From assembly GCA_947303825.1 (NCBI GenBank), contig CAMYZK010000002.1, positions 1-28,231 on the forward strand: DNA of 28,231 nucleotides. Reading direction: 5' to 3'. The DNA is from an uncultured Prevotella sp. (lineage in GTDB: Bacteria; Bacteroidota; Bacteroidia; Bacteroidales; Bacteroidaceae). The position numbers were made by a program, and so were the translations under genes. The notes beneath the pieces are model-generated. The model was given only the letters and a program-made list of their open reading frames with translations, made no database searches and was not told the origin of the DNA. The number at the start of each line of letters is the position of its first letter. Position 1 is the first letter of the stretch. Positions 1-6,442 of the stretch are shown one piece after another.

Positions 1-1
1 G

Positions 2-418
2 ATGGCCACAGAGAAACATCTGTTTGGCGATATTGACATTGACAAAGCTCTGAAAACCTTGGTAGATGAAATCAATGTAAAAGGAAAAGGCTTTCTTAAA
101 CAGTATCTTGTTTGTCTTGCAGAACAGACACTAACAGAAGCCGAAGAATTGAAATTGGCAGATGTGGCAATTCAGGTAATACGTGCCGATGAAATTGTCC
201 AATATAGCGAAATAAAATTTTTCAAGGTGCTTCGTTCCAATCTGAAAGTTGTCTCAGACGAGACGTTGCTTAAAAGCATAGAAGGTATAGATGAGAACTA
301 TTTGGCTCAGGACATTCGTGCAGACTATTTGCAGATGTATGATGATTATTTCAATATGATAGAAATGCCAAAGTTTAATATAGAAATATCACCTGTTCAG
401 CCATCTAAAAGTTGCTAG
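2..418 (+). CDS. TerB-like (tellurite resistance TerB family) protein, C-terminal part
   Basis: The 138 visible residues look like the all-helical C-terminal half of a TerB-type domain: an acidic helical segment (LTEAEELKLADVAIQVIRAD), then a helix with the pattern EIKFFKVLRSNL and a short acidic tail. The ATG at base 2 sits on the window edge, so the protein probably begins upstream and this is only its end. TerB-family domains occur in tellurite-resistance and stress or defence gene clusters, often at the end of larger multidomain proteins; the biochemical activity is unknown. The gene ends just before two decayed remnants of defence-type genes, which suggests a variable accessory region. 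I am fairly sure of the TerB-like fold and unsure of the role. Confidence 0.6.
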   Translation: MATEKHLFGDIDIDKALKTLVDEINVKGKGFLKQYLVCLAEQTLTEAEELKLADVAIQVIRADEIVQYSEIKFFKVLRSNLKVVSDETLLKSIEGIDENYLAQDIRADYLQMYDDYFNMIEMPKFNIEISPVQPSKSC

Positions 419-434
419 GGATGAATGAGCTTAA

Positions 435-557
435 GACCTGTGCGTCTGCACCGTGGACGAGGTGGAGCGCATGACGGGCTACGATTTCTTCTCCGCCCTG
501 CCCGACAGCATGGAGGAGAGGGTGGAGGCGTATGCCAGCAGAGGCGAGTGGAGGTAG
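435..557 (+). pseudogene. Remnant: C-terminal tail of a DNA/RNA non-specific endonuclease (NUC family)
   Basis: One frame from 441 to a TAG at 555-557 reads CVCTVDEVERMTGYDFFSAL followed by PDSMEERVEAYASRGEWR. The pattern TVDEVExxTGxDFFxxLPDxxExxVE is the usual extreme C-terminus of secreted Bacteroidota NUC-type endonucleases. The frame is closed by a TAA at 432-434, so the catalytic part (DRGH motif) is absent and the fragment has no start of its own. I infer a deletion remnant left by recombination. It could also be part of a very short unrelated ORF, but the match to the family tail is specific. Confidence 0.55.
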
Positions 558-558
558 A

Positions 559-660
559 GCAAAGGTGATGCTGCTTGCCTCCGGCTACAACCCTAAGTTG
601 GATGACGGCGTAGGCAAGAACATCGCTCCTCTGTGGAAAGCCGGTATCATTAGCCGATAA
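559..660 (+). pseudogene. Remnant: C-terminal tail resembling an adenine-specific DNA methyltransferase
   Basis: The frame ending at the TAA at 658-660 reads KVMLLASGYNPKLDDGVGKN then IAPLWKAGIISR. The string LDDGVxxNIAPLxxxG resembles a motif near the C-terminus of large Eco57I/PglX-type adenine methyltransferases of restriction and BREX systems. Only about 33 residues remain, directly abutting the endonuclease remnant, and no methyltransferase catalytic motif (NPPY) is present. I infer a junction scar where two unrelated gene ends were joined. The family assignment is from memory of the motif and is tentative. Confidence 0.35.
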
Positions 661-675
661 ATGTTCTTCCTTGGT

Positions 676-1686
676 TTACAATTTGTTTATGGTTGTTCTG
701 CGATAATTGTATGACTGCCAGTAGTAGCGTTTGAGCTTTTCGGAGAGGAAGGAACGTCGAATCAGTTCATGGGCAAGTGGCTGCTCTGTAGCAAAGAAAT
801 CGAGCTCGCGCTTGATGAGACGTGGTGACAGGCCGATGCGACGACCGAACTCCTCAAATTCCTCCCGGCCAAGGGTATGGGTATCGGAGAATTGCATTCC
901 CTCACGAAACAAACCTTTGTCGAGCGCAAAGATGTGAGGTTCATAAAGATGCAGGCTCGTGTTTATCAGGTCGTATGCGGGAGTAAGGTGATACTCCCCG
1001 TCGCCACGATTTATCAATGAGAAATTCTTCAGATGGGCATCGTCGTTCAATACCAGGTAGTTGAACACCACAATGCGAAAGAACTTCAGCACTTCCACTG
1101 AAGCAGCCTTGGTGTATTTACGTATCAGTTCTGCACATTCCTCATAGCTCAGGTTGCAGTACTTATAGTCGCTGCCACCATTGGCCTTTGTCAGTCCTCC
1201 TAATGAAGCAAGGTCTTCCTGTTGGTGTTTTCTGCCATCAGGAGCCACGTCGAAACGACGTGTCAGATAGGCCGACTCGCCATCACGAAAGAAGCAAAGG
1301 GCGTTAGGCGCCGTTTCAATATGATAGACCTGAGCCGCTATCTGCATGCTCAGATGCTCATTGGCAGGACAGTACTTTCTCTCTAACAGTGAATAAGATG
1401 ATGGGGCAGGTTTGAGAATGTACTGCCCCCGTTCTCCCTCTGAGGGTCTGACAAGATGGCCGTCATCGCTAAGCACTAAACTTACCTTAGGCTGTACACC
1501 AGAAAGGGAGATACGCCCCACATGACGGGCGTATTCCTCAGTGTCAGCACTTTCGTTGTTAGGGCTGTCGAAGGGTAGTATATGTGAGACCTCCTTGCCG
1601 TCAAACAATAGTTTGCGGGCTGCAGGCGAATAGGTGTTGAAACCTTCGGCAAGTGTGGAGGGGCAAACGTTCAGTGTTTCCATCAT
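676..1686 (-). CDS. hipT: HipT-type serine/threonine kinase toxin (HipA C-terminal kinase domain)
   Basis: This 336-residue protein carries the HipA-family kinase core but lacks the N-terminal subdomain of full-length HipA. Visible landmarks are the Gly-rich loop GRISLSGVQPK (residues 57-67), the lysine of QYILKP (Lys92), the catalytic segment LNDDAHLKNFSL (Asp216, Asn221) and the metal-binding Asp of LTPAYDL (Asp239). The loop contains Ser60-Leu-Ser62, comparable to the autophosphorylated SxS motif of E. coli HipT. HipA-family toxins phosphorylate aminoacyl-tRNA synthetases (GltX for HipA, TrpS for E. coli HipT); the target here is unknown. The start overlaps the stop of the upstream hipS by ATGA, with a second ATG three bases on, indicating coupled translation. 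The missing N-domain is encoded by the neighbour, which is why I prefer HipT over a broken HipA. Confidence 0.88.
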   Translation of the reverse strand: MMETLNVCPSTLAEGFNTYSPAARKLLFDGKEVSHILPFDSPNNESADTEEYARHVGRISLSGVQPKVSLVLSDDGHLVRPSEGERGQYILKPAPSSYSLLERKYCPANEHLSMQIAAQVYHIETAPNALCFFRDGESAYLTRRFDVAPDGRKHQQEDLASLGGLTKANGGSDYKYCNLSYEECAELIRKYTKAASVEVLKFFRIVVFNYLVLNDDAHLKNFSLINRGDGEYHLTPAYDLINTSLHLYEPHIFALDKGLFREGMQFSDTHTLGREEFEEFGRRIGLSPRLIKRELDFFATEQPLAHELIRRSFLSEKLKRYYWQSYNYRRTTINKL

Positions 1687-1994
1687 GCAATGGGTTTTAC
1701 GGTTACTGCCCCAATAGTGTCATCCTGAGCCGTTGCTAAAAGAATTCCGAAGTCGTCGTTTTCATCAATATGCAGGAGCTGGGACTGCGTCTGGCGGTTA
1801 GCTCCCTCTGAAAGCATATTAAAGAAATAGGGAAACAGGTGGGCACTGCGGTAAGGCTCCCTCCGTACAGGCATCGCCAAGCAGACTGGATCCCCCTCAT
1901 ACTTATCGTTATAAGTATAGATGTACTGACGGTGGTCCGTCTCCTGGAGGATGCCAGCCTCTATGTCGTGAACAAACACCTTACACTGTCTCAT
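1683..1994 (-). CDS. hipS: HipS-like protein (stand-alone HipA N-terminal subdomain 1)
   Basis: This 103-residue protein matches the N-terminal subdomain of HipA kinases: an initial beta-hairpin strand (KVFVHDIEAGILQET), the segment YNDKYEGDPVCLAMP, the family signature LFPYFFNMLSEG and a closing GILLATAQDDTIGAVTVKP. In classical HipA this domain is fused to the kinase; here it is a separate gene overlapping hipT by 4 bases and the upstream hipB by 14 bases. In the E. coli O127 HipBST system the small HipS protein is the antitoxin that blocks HipT, and I infer the same role here from gene order and size. An alternative is a recently split HipA whose halves reassemble into one toxin. The coding sequence is intact, with no sign of a frameshift scar. 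Confidence 0.82.
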   Translation of the reverse strand: MRQCKVFVHDIEAGILQETDHRQYIYTYNDKYEGDPVCLAMPVRREPYRSAHLFPYFFNMLSEGANRQTQSQLLHIDENDDFGILLATAQDDTIGAVTVKPIA

Positions 1995-2202
1995 AATCCA
2001 AAGTCTTTAGATGGATATCCATCTGTAAGCCAAGTGTGTCGAGAATCGCCAACAGGGTGCTGAGCTGTGGATTGCCTTCACCCCGCTCTGTAGCCAACAG
2101 CGTATTAAGACCCACACCTGCCAAATCAGCAAGTGTCTGCTGGTTCACACCTAAGTGCTTTCGCCGTTCCTTGATAACAACTCCAATCTCTTTTGCCTCC
2201 AT
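1981..2202 (-). CDS. hipB: HipB-like XRE-family DNA-binding protein
   Basis: The chosen start at 2202 gives a 73-residue protein beginning MEAKEIGVVIKERRKHLGVN. It holds a single Cro/C1-type helix-turn-helix, roughly residues 7-60, with QQTLADLAGVGLNTLLATER as the HTH core and a short dimerisation strand (LGLQMDIHLKTL) at the end, as in HipB. A longer open frame runs upstream to 2697 but crosses operators, promoter and repeat DNA, so I reject it. HipB proteins bind palindromes and repress their own operon; two such palindromes lie 16 to 94 bases upstream of this start. The end overlaps hipS by 14 bases. In HipBST systems HipB mainly regulates transcription and can augment neutralisation by HipS. 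Confidence 0.85.
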   Translation of the reverse strand: MEAKEIGVVIKERRKHLGVNQQTLADLAGVGLNTLLATERGEGNPQLSTLLAILDTLGLQMDIHLKTLDYETV

Positions 2203-2217
2203 ATTTTTCCAGCCATT

Positions 2218-2235
2218 ATCACAACATATTGTGAT
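2218..2235. promoter_or_regulatory. Palindromic operator O1 of the hipBST operon
   Basis: The sequence ATCACAACATATTGTGAT is a perfect 7-4-7 inverted repeat (ATCACAA / TTGTGAT). It lies between the -7 element of the promoter and the hipB start, about where transcription would begin. The same arms recur at 2279-2296. Role as a HipB binding site is inferred from position and duplication. Confidence 0.75.
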
Positions 2236-2242
2236 TTCGCTG

Positions 2243-2274
2243 CAAAGATAAGGAAAAGAAATGAAACGGCCAAG
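2243..2274 (-). promoter_or_regulatory. Bacteroidota-type promoter of hipBST
   Basis: On the minus strand a -33-like TTGG is followed after 19 bases by TATCTTTG, an exact TAnnTTTG -7 element (2243-2250). The expected start of transcription is close to 2236. The promoter lies exactly between the two palindromic operators, so repressor on either or both would occlude it or loop it. Confidence 0.7.
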
Positions 2275-2278
2275 TGAA

Positions 2279-2296
2279 ATCACAATAAATTGTGAT
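2279..2296. promoter_or_regulatory. Palindromic operator O2 of the hipBST operon
   Basis: ATCACAATAAATTGTGAT is a 7-4-7 inverted repeat with arms identical to O1; symmetry extends to 9-4-9 with flanking AA/TT. Its centre is 61 bases from that of O1 (close to six helical turns), placing both sites on the same DNA face with the promoter between. Confidence 0.75.
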
Positions 2297-2348
2297 TTTT
2301 GATGCGCAAAAAGATTTTTCGGATTACAAATCCTAATATTCGCAGCGA

Positions 2349-2600
2349 GTGGATTACCGCTCGGCTCTTCCGCTTGCCACCGAAGGGACGCAAGAAATCC
2401 GCTCGAGCGGGTCGCATGGTGCTCACCTGCGTCTTGTACATCCGCTCGAGCGGCTCTTCCGCTTGCCGTTCGGCTCTTCCGCTTGCCGTTCGGCTCTTCC
2501 GCTTTCACCGCTCGGCTCTGCCGCTTGCTACTGAAAGGACGCAAGAAAGCGAAGCGGATGAAAGAACCAGCGGGACGCAAGAAATCCGTTCGAGCGGATG
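2349..2600. repeat. Cluster of dispersed GC-rich repeat units (2299-2609 spacer)
   Basis: This spacer holds no gene that I can support. It contains units of the family GGCTCTTCCGCTTGCC...GGGACGCAAG seen elsewhere in the window (6476, 14893, 27878, 27991). A 20-bp tandem repeat, CGGCTCTTCCGCTTGCCGTT, occurs at 2451-2470 and 2471-2490 with a third partial copy at 2491-2505. The palindrome CCGCTCGAGCGG occurs at 2399-2410 and 2442-2453, with a near copy at 2586-2597. ORFs crossing it in several frames translate the same repeat and are not genes. Confidence 0.75.
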
Positions 2601-2609
2601 CGGACAAAT

Positions 2610-3215
2610 TTATTTGTTTGCCTCGATATACTCCTTCATGCGCTCCACGTGGCTGAGGGCATCCTTGCCGCGCTGCAGCCAGTCGCTGACGTGCCACTGG
2701 CCGTCCTCGTAGACGAGGGCAACGGCGCAGATGATGCTGTCGTTGTCATGGGTGAGGGTGAAGGTGGCATCGGCGGTGTTGCCATCGACGGTGACATCGA
2801 AGTCCTTAGGCGTTACGGTGCCTTTGTCCCAGAAGGCCCACATGTCAAACCAGTCTTCATAGAGGGCGTGGCCGCCTTTCTTAACCTCTATCTCACGTAT
2901 CTTCTCGCAGAGGTCGTTGAACTCCTTGGAGCAGTACTGGCCTACGAGGTCGATGTTGGGTTCGCAATCGTCTTCACCGCGCGGACCAATGACGATGTTG
3001 ACATCTTTGTAGGCAGCATTCAGCATGGCTATTACGCCATCCTTCGTCTTGGGAGCGGCGTTCTCGTCGGAGTCCTCTTCACCGGCATTCTCATTGGTGG
3101 TTAACTCAGCCTGTTGGGCGTTGGCTTTTTCGGTGTTGCCGCTCTTTGAGCCGCAAGCCACCATGACACACACCGACACTGCGGCGAGGGTCATCAGAAA
3201 CAGTTTTCTTTTCAT
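2610..3215 (-). CDS. DUF3828-like lipoprotein
   Basis: The 201-residue product starts with a lipoprotein signal (MKRKLFLMTLAAVSVCVMVA followed by Cys21), then an acidic low-complexity linker (residues 22-55) and a globular domain from about 57 to 195. The domain has the organisation of DUF3828 proteins: an N-terminal helix (DGVIAMLNAAYKDVN), a middle section with YCSKEFNDLCEKI and YEDWFDMW, and a last beta-sheet part ending in ALVYEDGQWHVSDWL. These are small periplasm- or membrane-attached proteins of unknown function. It is the last minus-strand gene after the PUL, 141 bases from its neighbour; the leader contains an AAACTTATA-type tract and no clear promoter. It may be an unrelated neighbour rather than a PUL component. 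Confidence 0.65.
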   Translation of the reverse strand: MKRKLFLMTLAAVSVCVMVACGSKSGNTEKANAQQAELTTNENAGEEDSDENAAPKTKDGVIAMLNAAYKDVNIVIGPRGEDDCEPNIDLVGQYCSKEFNDLCEKIREIEVKKGGHALYEDWFDMWAFWDKGTVTPKDFDVTVDGNTADATFTLTHDNDSIICAVALVYEDGQWHVSDWLQRGKDALSHVERMKEYIEANK

Positions 3216-3356
3216 GGTTTAAGTTTAAAAGTTTATAAGGTTATAAGTTTATGATTTTTTGAGTTCTATGGTGGAGGGTGGCGGGAGGTTAGTATTGCTG
3301 ATGTCCGCATGCAGGGTATTCTCCTTCCACCCTTAACCTTCCTCCTACAGTTTAAC
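3216..3356. repeat. AT-rich leader tract plus partial GATGTCCGCATGCAGGG repeat
   Basis: Directly before the DUF3828 lipoprotein start the minus strand carries a degenerate tandem of AAACTTATA-like units (3221-3262). Further on, TTGCTGATGTCCGCATGCAGGGTA (3296-3319) is a partial copy of the element seen at 13415-13437, 15268-15290 and 28149-28171. No clear -7 box or terminator was found. Confidence 0.5.
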
Positions 3357-4829
3357 CTACTTCAGGAGGTACTTCTTGCCGTTGCTGATGACGATGCCGC
3401 GATACTGTGAGCCTACACGCTGTCCACGCAGGTTGTAGACGGCAGCGTTGTTGCTGGTGGTACTGACGATGCCCTTCACACTGCTGTCGGCGGCTTTGCG
3501 TATGAGCACCTTGGCCACGGTGAGGCCCATGCCCTGGACGAGCATGCCGTTGGCCTTGACATCGGCGAGCATGGCTCCGTCGGCAATGTTCATGGGGAAT
3601 ACCACCTCGGCATTGGTGGTGCCGGCGGGGACGGAGGGGTTGGCAGAGTTGTCGTTGGCAGCCCAGTTGTCGCTCCAGTCGGACTTCTTGATGTGTACCT
3701 GTCCGCCGTAGGGCCAGCTGCTGAGTTCGAAGGCCTCGGAGATGGCAAAGACAACGAAGTCGCCGGCAGTGGCGTCGACAAACTTGTCGGCGGGGATGGT
3801 GAACGAGTCCCAGGTGTCGAAGCGGTGTGTCTCGTTCCAGATGATGACGTCGGCAGTGGGGTCGGTGGGCACCTCAGGGGCTACGTCGGCAGTGCAGAAG
3901 TAGGCTTCCTTTAGCACGAACTGGGCCCCGGCGGGGCCTTGGATGTTGGCTTGCAACACGACTTTCTTTCCTACGGGGTCGAGGTCGACGACGGCAACGG
4001 TGGCTCCTTCTGCAAACTCAAAGAATGTTGCAGCAGTGCCTCCGTCGTATTCTACGTTGACCTTGCCTCCAGTAGCTGTCGGCTGGGCAAACTCGATGAC
4101 AAACTTGTCGTAGTCGGAGTAGTCGGTGCCCACGTTGGCAGAGCCGTTCCAGGTGGCGAGCCACCAGCCCTTGCCGCTCCAGTCGTCGCCGATGGTGACA
4201 GTGTGGGTGGCGGCATCGTAGGTGGAGTTGCCCCAGCCAGAGACTAGTTCGGCAAGGCTGATAGACTTCTTGGGGTCTACGTATGGGACGTGGCTGGCGA
4301 GGGCCTCCTCATATTCGGCTTTTGTGCCGAGGAAGGCCTCTATGAGCCGCACGCAGCCTTCGGGGTTGTTGGGGGCTGCTGCCTGCCACTGCTGGTTCTG
4401 TATGAACACCTGCAGTCCGTACTTGTAGTCTTTGTTGAGGGGGACGGCAAAGAAGGTTGTTCCAGCTTCTCCTGCCCAGGAGGCAGAGGCGATGCCCTTC
4501 AGCCCGTCTTTGTTATCGTTGATGGTGACACCGTCGGTATACTCCACGGCGACGTTGAGCTTGAGCGTTGAAGGGTAAGTGCGCACCACAAGGTAGTCGT
4601 AGGCCGACATGTCGAAGAGCTCGCCAGCGGTGCCTTTCTCGGCATCGAAGGGGGTGAGCCCCCATCCGCGTCCGCCCCATCCGTCGGCTACGTAGCTGAT
4701 GGTCTGTGTGGCAGGGTCATAGCTGGAGCCCCAGCCGTTGGGCAGGTCGTCGAGGCTGAGCTGATACTTGGCACTGGCTGTGAGCGACAGGGTCAGTGCC
4801 ATGGTGGTAAGGGTAAATATCTTTTTCAT
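3357..4829 (-). CDS. Secreted three-module putative carbohydrate-binding protein with T9SS-like C-terminal tail
   Basis: Start taken at the ATG at 4829 (MKKIFTLTTMALTLSLTASA signal peptide); an in-frame GTG two codons earlier is less likely. The 490-residue protein has three beta-rich modules. Modules 1 (about 21-166) and 2 (about 189-311) are clearly related: each opens with LxxLxxGWGxSxYDxAT and has a GWGGRGW/SGKGWW Trp-rich strand. Module 3 (about 326-445) has a similar WNETHRFDTWDSFTIPADKF opening. The tail (VYNLRGQRV...GIVISNGKKYLLK) resembles a type IX sorting domain. I see no catalytic signature; the Trp-rich sheets suggest glycan binding. A terminator and an own promoter precede it, so it is a separate unit beside the PUL. 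It could be an extracellular binding scaffold for the GH5 substrate; family unknown to me. Confidence 0.65.
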   Translation of the reverse strand: MKKIFTLTTMALTLSLTASAKYQLSLDDLPNGWGSSYDPATQTISYVADGWGGRGWGLTPFDAEKGTAGELFDMSAYDYLVVRTYPSTLKLNVAVEYTDGVTINDNKDGLKGIASASWAGEAGTTFFAVPLNKDYKYGLQVFIQNQQWQAAAPNNPEGCVRLIEAFLGTKAEYEEALASHVPYVDPKKSISLAELVSGWGNSTYDAATHTVTIGDDWSGKGWWLATWNGSANVGTDYSDYDKFVIEFAQPTATGGKVNVEYDGGTAATFFEFAEGATVAVVDLDPVGKKVVLQANIQGPAGAQFVLKEAYFCTADVAPEVPTDPTADVIIWNETHRFDTWDSFTIPADKFVDATAGDFVVFAISEAFELSSWPYGGQVHIKKSDWSDNWAANDNSANPSVPAGTTNAEVVFPMNIADGAMLADVKANGMLVQGMGLTVAKVLIRKAADSSVKGIVSTTSNNAAVYNLRGQRVGSQYRGIVISNGKKYLLK

Positions 4830-4890
4830 AAGCACTAATTAGTTTGTGAGTTTATAGGTTTATGCGTTTTTTGTTTATAAGTTTGTGATT
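4830..4890. repeat. AAACTTATAA-type leader tract
   Basis: The minus-strand 5' leader of the three-module protein consists of degenerate repeats of ATAAACTCA/AAACTTATAA (for example TAAACCTATAAACTCACAAAC). Similar tracts precede 3215, 8189 and 13303, so four secreted-protein genes of this block share such a leader. Function unknown. Confidence 0.5.
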
Positions 4891-4898
4891 TGGATATG

Positions 4899-4928
4899 CA
4901 AAGTTACTTGTTTTCTTTGAAATGCAAA
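4899..4928 (-). promoter_or_regulatory. Promoter of the three-module secreted protein gene
   Basis: On the minus strand TTTG (4925-4928) and TAACTTTG (4899-4906) are separated by 18 bases, one base short of the usual Bacteroidota spacing. The -33 element lies inside the T-run of the terminator of the upstream GH5 gene. Confidence 0.6.
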
Positions 4929-4959
4929 AAGGATTGCACCTTTTTTTATGGTGCAATCC
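4926..4959 (-). terminator. Rho-independent terminator after the BACON-GH5 gene
   Basis: GGATTGCACC and GGTGCAATCC form a perfect 10-bp stem around a 9-base AT-only loop (4931-4959). On the minus strand it is followed by TTTTTG and lies 10 bases after the GH5 stop codon. It marks the end of the main PUL transcript. Confidence 0.85.
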
Positions 4960-4969
4960 ATAATAATGT

Positions 4970-6442
4970 TTAATTCATGCCGTCGAACATGGCGTTGACT
5001 ATCTCTATCTCGTACCAGTTCTTCATACGGCGCTCGAAGAGTCCCATCCACCAGAGTCCGGTGGTGTTGTACTCGCGGAACTTCTTTGCCATGTACTGTG
5101 CGTACTTGATGCGCTCGGCCATGTCAGGGTGTGTGCCAATGGCTCCAAACTCTCCGAAGAAGTAGGGCACTCCGAAGTCCTCGGCAAAGCGTTTGTGCAC
5201 GCGCTGGAAGATGGCGTCAATCTCGTTGCGGCACTCGTCGTTGAACATCATGATGTAGTAGTTCTCCTGTGCGGTCTTGTCGTTGCTGTCGTTGCAGAAC
5301 CAGTAGGGGTCGTAGCTGTGTACGGTGCAGAGCAGGTGGTTGCCGTGAATGTCCTGCGGCAGCTGCATGCCGTCGAGCTTGGCCTGTGTGGAGCCTGCGC
5401 TGTAGGGGTTGACAATGAGGTTACGGTACTCATTGTTGCCTCCTGTGGCGCGCACCACGTCGACGAAGTCTTGCTCAAGGCGGTTGATGGCTTCGTAGGC
5501 CGACGGGTTGACGGGGTCGCCCCAGTTGTTGTCTTTGTCGAGAATCTCGTTGAAGGCCTCGAAGACCAGGCTGTCGGAGTAGTCGCGGAAGCGTGTTGCT
5601 ATCTGTTGCCAGATGTCTTTGTAGCGTGCGCTTATCTCGGGGTAGTCGTCGATGTCGGCATAGAGCCAGCGGTTGTCGGCGGCACCGGTGTCATGCTGCA
5701 CGTTGAGTATGCAGTAGCACTTAGCCGTGAGCACCATGTCTACCACCTGCTGCACGCGGTTCATCCAGGCCTCGTTGATGACGTTGTCGGCATCGCAGTG
5801 CACGCCCCATGTCACAGGTATGCGTATGACGTTGAAGCCTTTCTCGGCAATGGCATCGATGATGGGCTGTGTGGTGACAGGCTGCCCCCACTGCTGTTCC
5901 CATGCCAAGGGCGACTTCCCCTCGGGGTTCCACCACGATCCGGTGGGGTTTGACTCCAGGGTGTTGCCCAGGTTGTAGCCCAGCTTGAGCTTTTCCAGAA
6001 ACTCGAACGAGCTGAGGTGTGTGTCGCCGGGGTCGGTGGTCTTTCCTCTCTGGTTGACGGTGATGACGCGGCTCATGCCTCCTGCTTTTATGGTGATGGT
6101 GGCCTGACGGGCATCGCCGTCGTTCTTGCCCACGCTGACGCGTGTGTAGCTAGAGTGCAGGCTGTTGGCAAAGCCATAGCCGGCATGCACCTGCAGTCGG
6201 CACCAGGTGGTGTCGCTGCTCTCTGCCGTCCAGTCGCCGTCGGTGTTGATGCCAATGATGGTCGAGCTGCTAGCCAGGCTGAAGGTGAGGGAGCTTATCT
6301 CCTCGCCGCTCTTGGTCACAGTGAGCCGTGAAGCGGAGGCCTCGTTGTCGTCGGAGCAGGAGAGGAGGGGGGAGGCTGCGGCAAAGCCGCAGCACACCGA
6401 ACATGCTATGAGTAAGTTCTTGATGATATTCTTTGTAATCAT
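4970..6442 (-). CDS. BACON-domain GH5 endo-beta-1,4-glucanase-type lipoprotein (subfamily 4-like)
   Basis: I place the start at 6442 (MITKNIIKNLLIACSVCCGF), giving a lipobox LLSC with Cys29 and 490 residues. The frame stays open upstream to 6577 only because it translates repeat DNA. After the signal come a BACON domain (about 39-135, ending VITVNQRGK) and a GH5 TIM barrel (about 145-475). Barrel markers are KLGYNLGNTLES, FNVIRIPVTW, the acid/base Glu299 in FEAFNEI, HSYDPYW (His375) and the nucleophile Glu431 in FFGEFG. BACON plus GH5_4 is the layout of the surface endo-xyloglucanase BoGH5A; beta-glucan and glucomannan are also GH5_4 substrates. It sits last in the PUL transcript, followed by a terminator. 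Predicted outer-membrane lipoprotein making the first cut for SusC/D import. The exact substrate is not decided by the sequence. Confidence 0.85.
   Translation of the reverse strand: MITKNIIKNLLIACSVCCGFAAASPLLSCSDDNEASASRLTVTKSGEEISSLTFSLASSSTIIGINTDGDWTAESSDTTWCRLQVHAGYGFANSLHSSYTRVSVGKNDGDARQATITIKAGGMSRVITVNQRGKTTDPGDTHLSSFEFLEKLKLGYNLGNTLESNPTGSWWNPEGKSPLAWEQQWGQPVTTQPIIDAIAEKGFNVIRIPVTWGVHCDADNVINEAWMNRVQQVVDMVLTAKCYCILNVQHDTGAADNRWLYADIDDYPEISARYKDIWQQIATRFRDYSDSLVFEAFNEILDKDNNWGDPVNPSAYEAINRLEQDFVDVVRATGGNNEYRNLIVNPYSAGSTQAKLDGMQLPQDIHGNHLLCTVHSYDPYWFCNDSNDKTAQENYYIMMFNDECRNEIDAIFQRVHKRFAEDFGVPYFFGEFGAIGTHPDMAERIKYAQYMAKKFREYNTTGLWWMGLFERRMKNWYEIEIVNAMFDGMN

Noticed and set aside
2451..2505. 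Possible CRISPR array
   Set aside because: The 20-bp units are directly adjacent without unique spacers and are part of a dispersed family; no cas genes are nearby.
1981..2697. 238-residue version of the HTH protein starting at 2697
   Set aside because: The extra N-terminal part translates repeat DNA, both operators and the promoter; the 73-residue form starting at 2202 fits HipB length.
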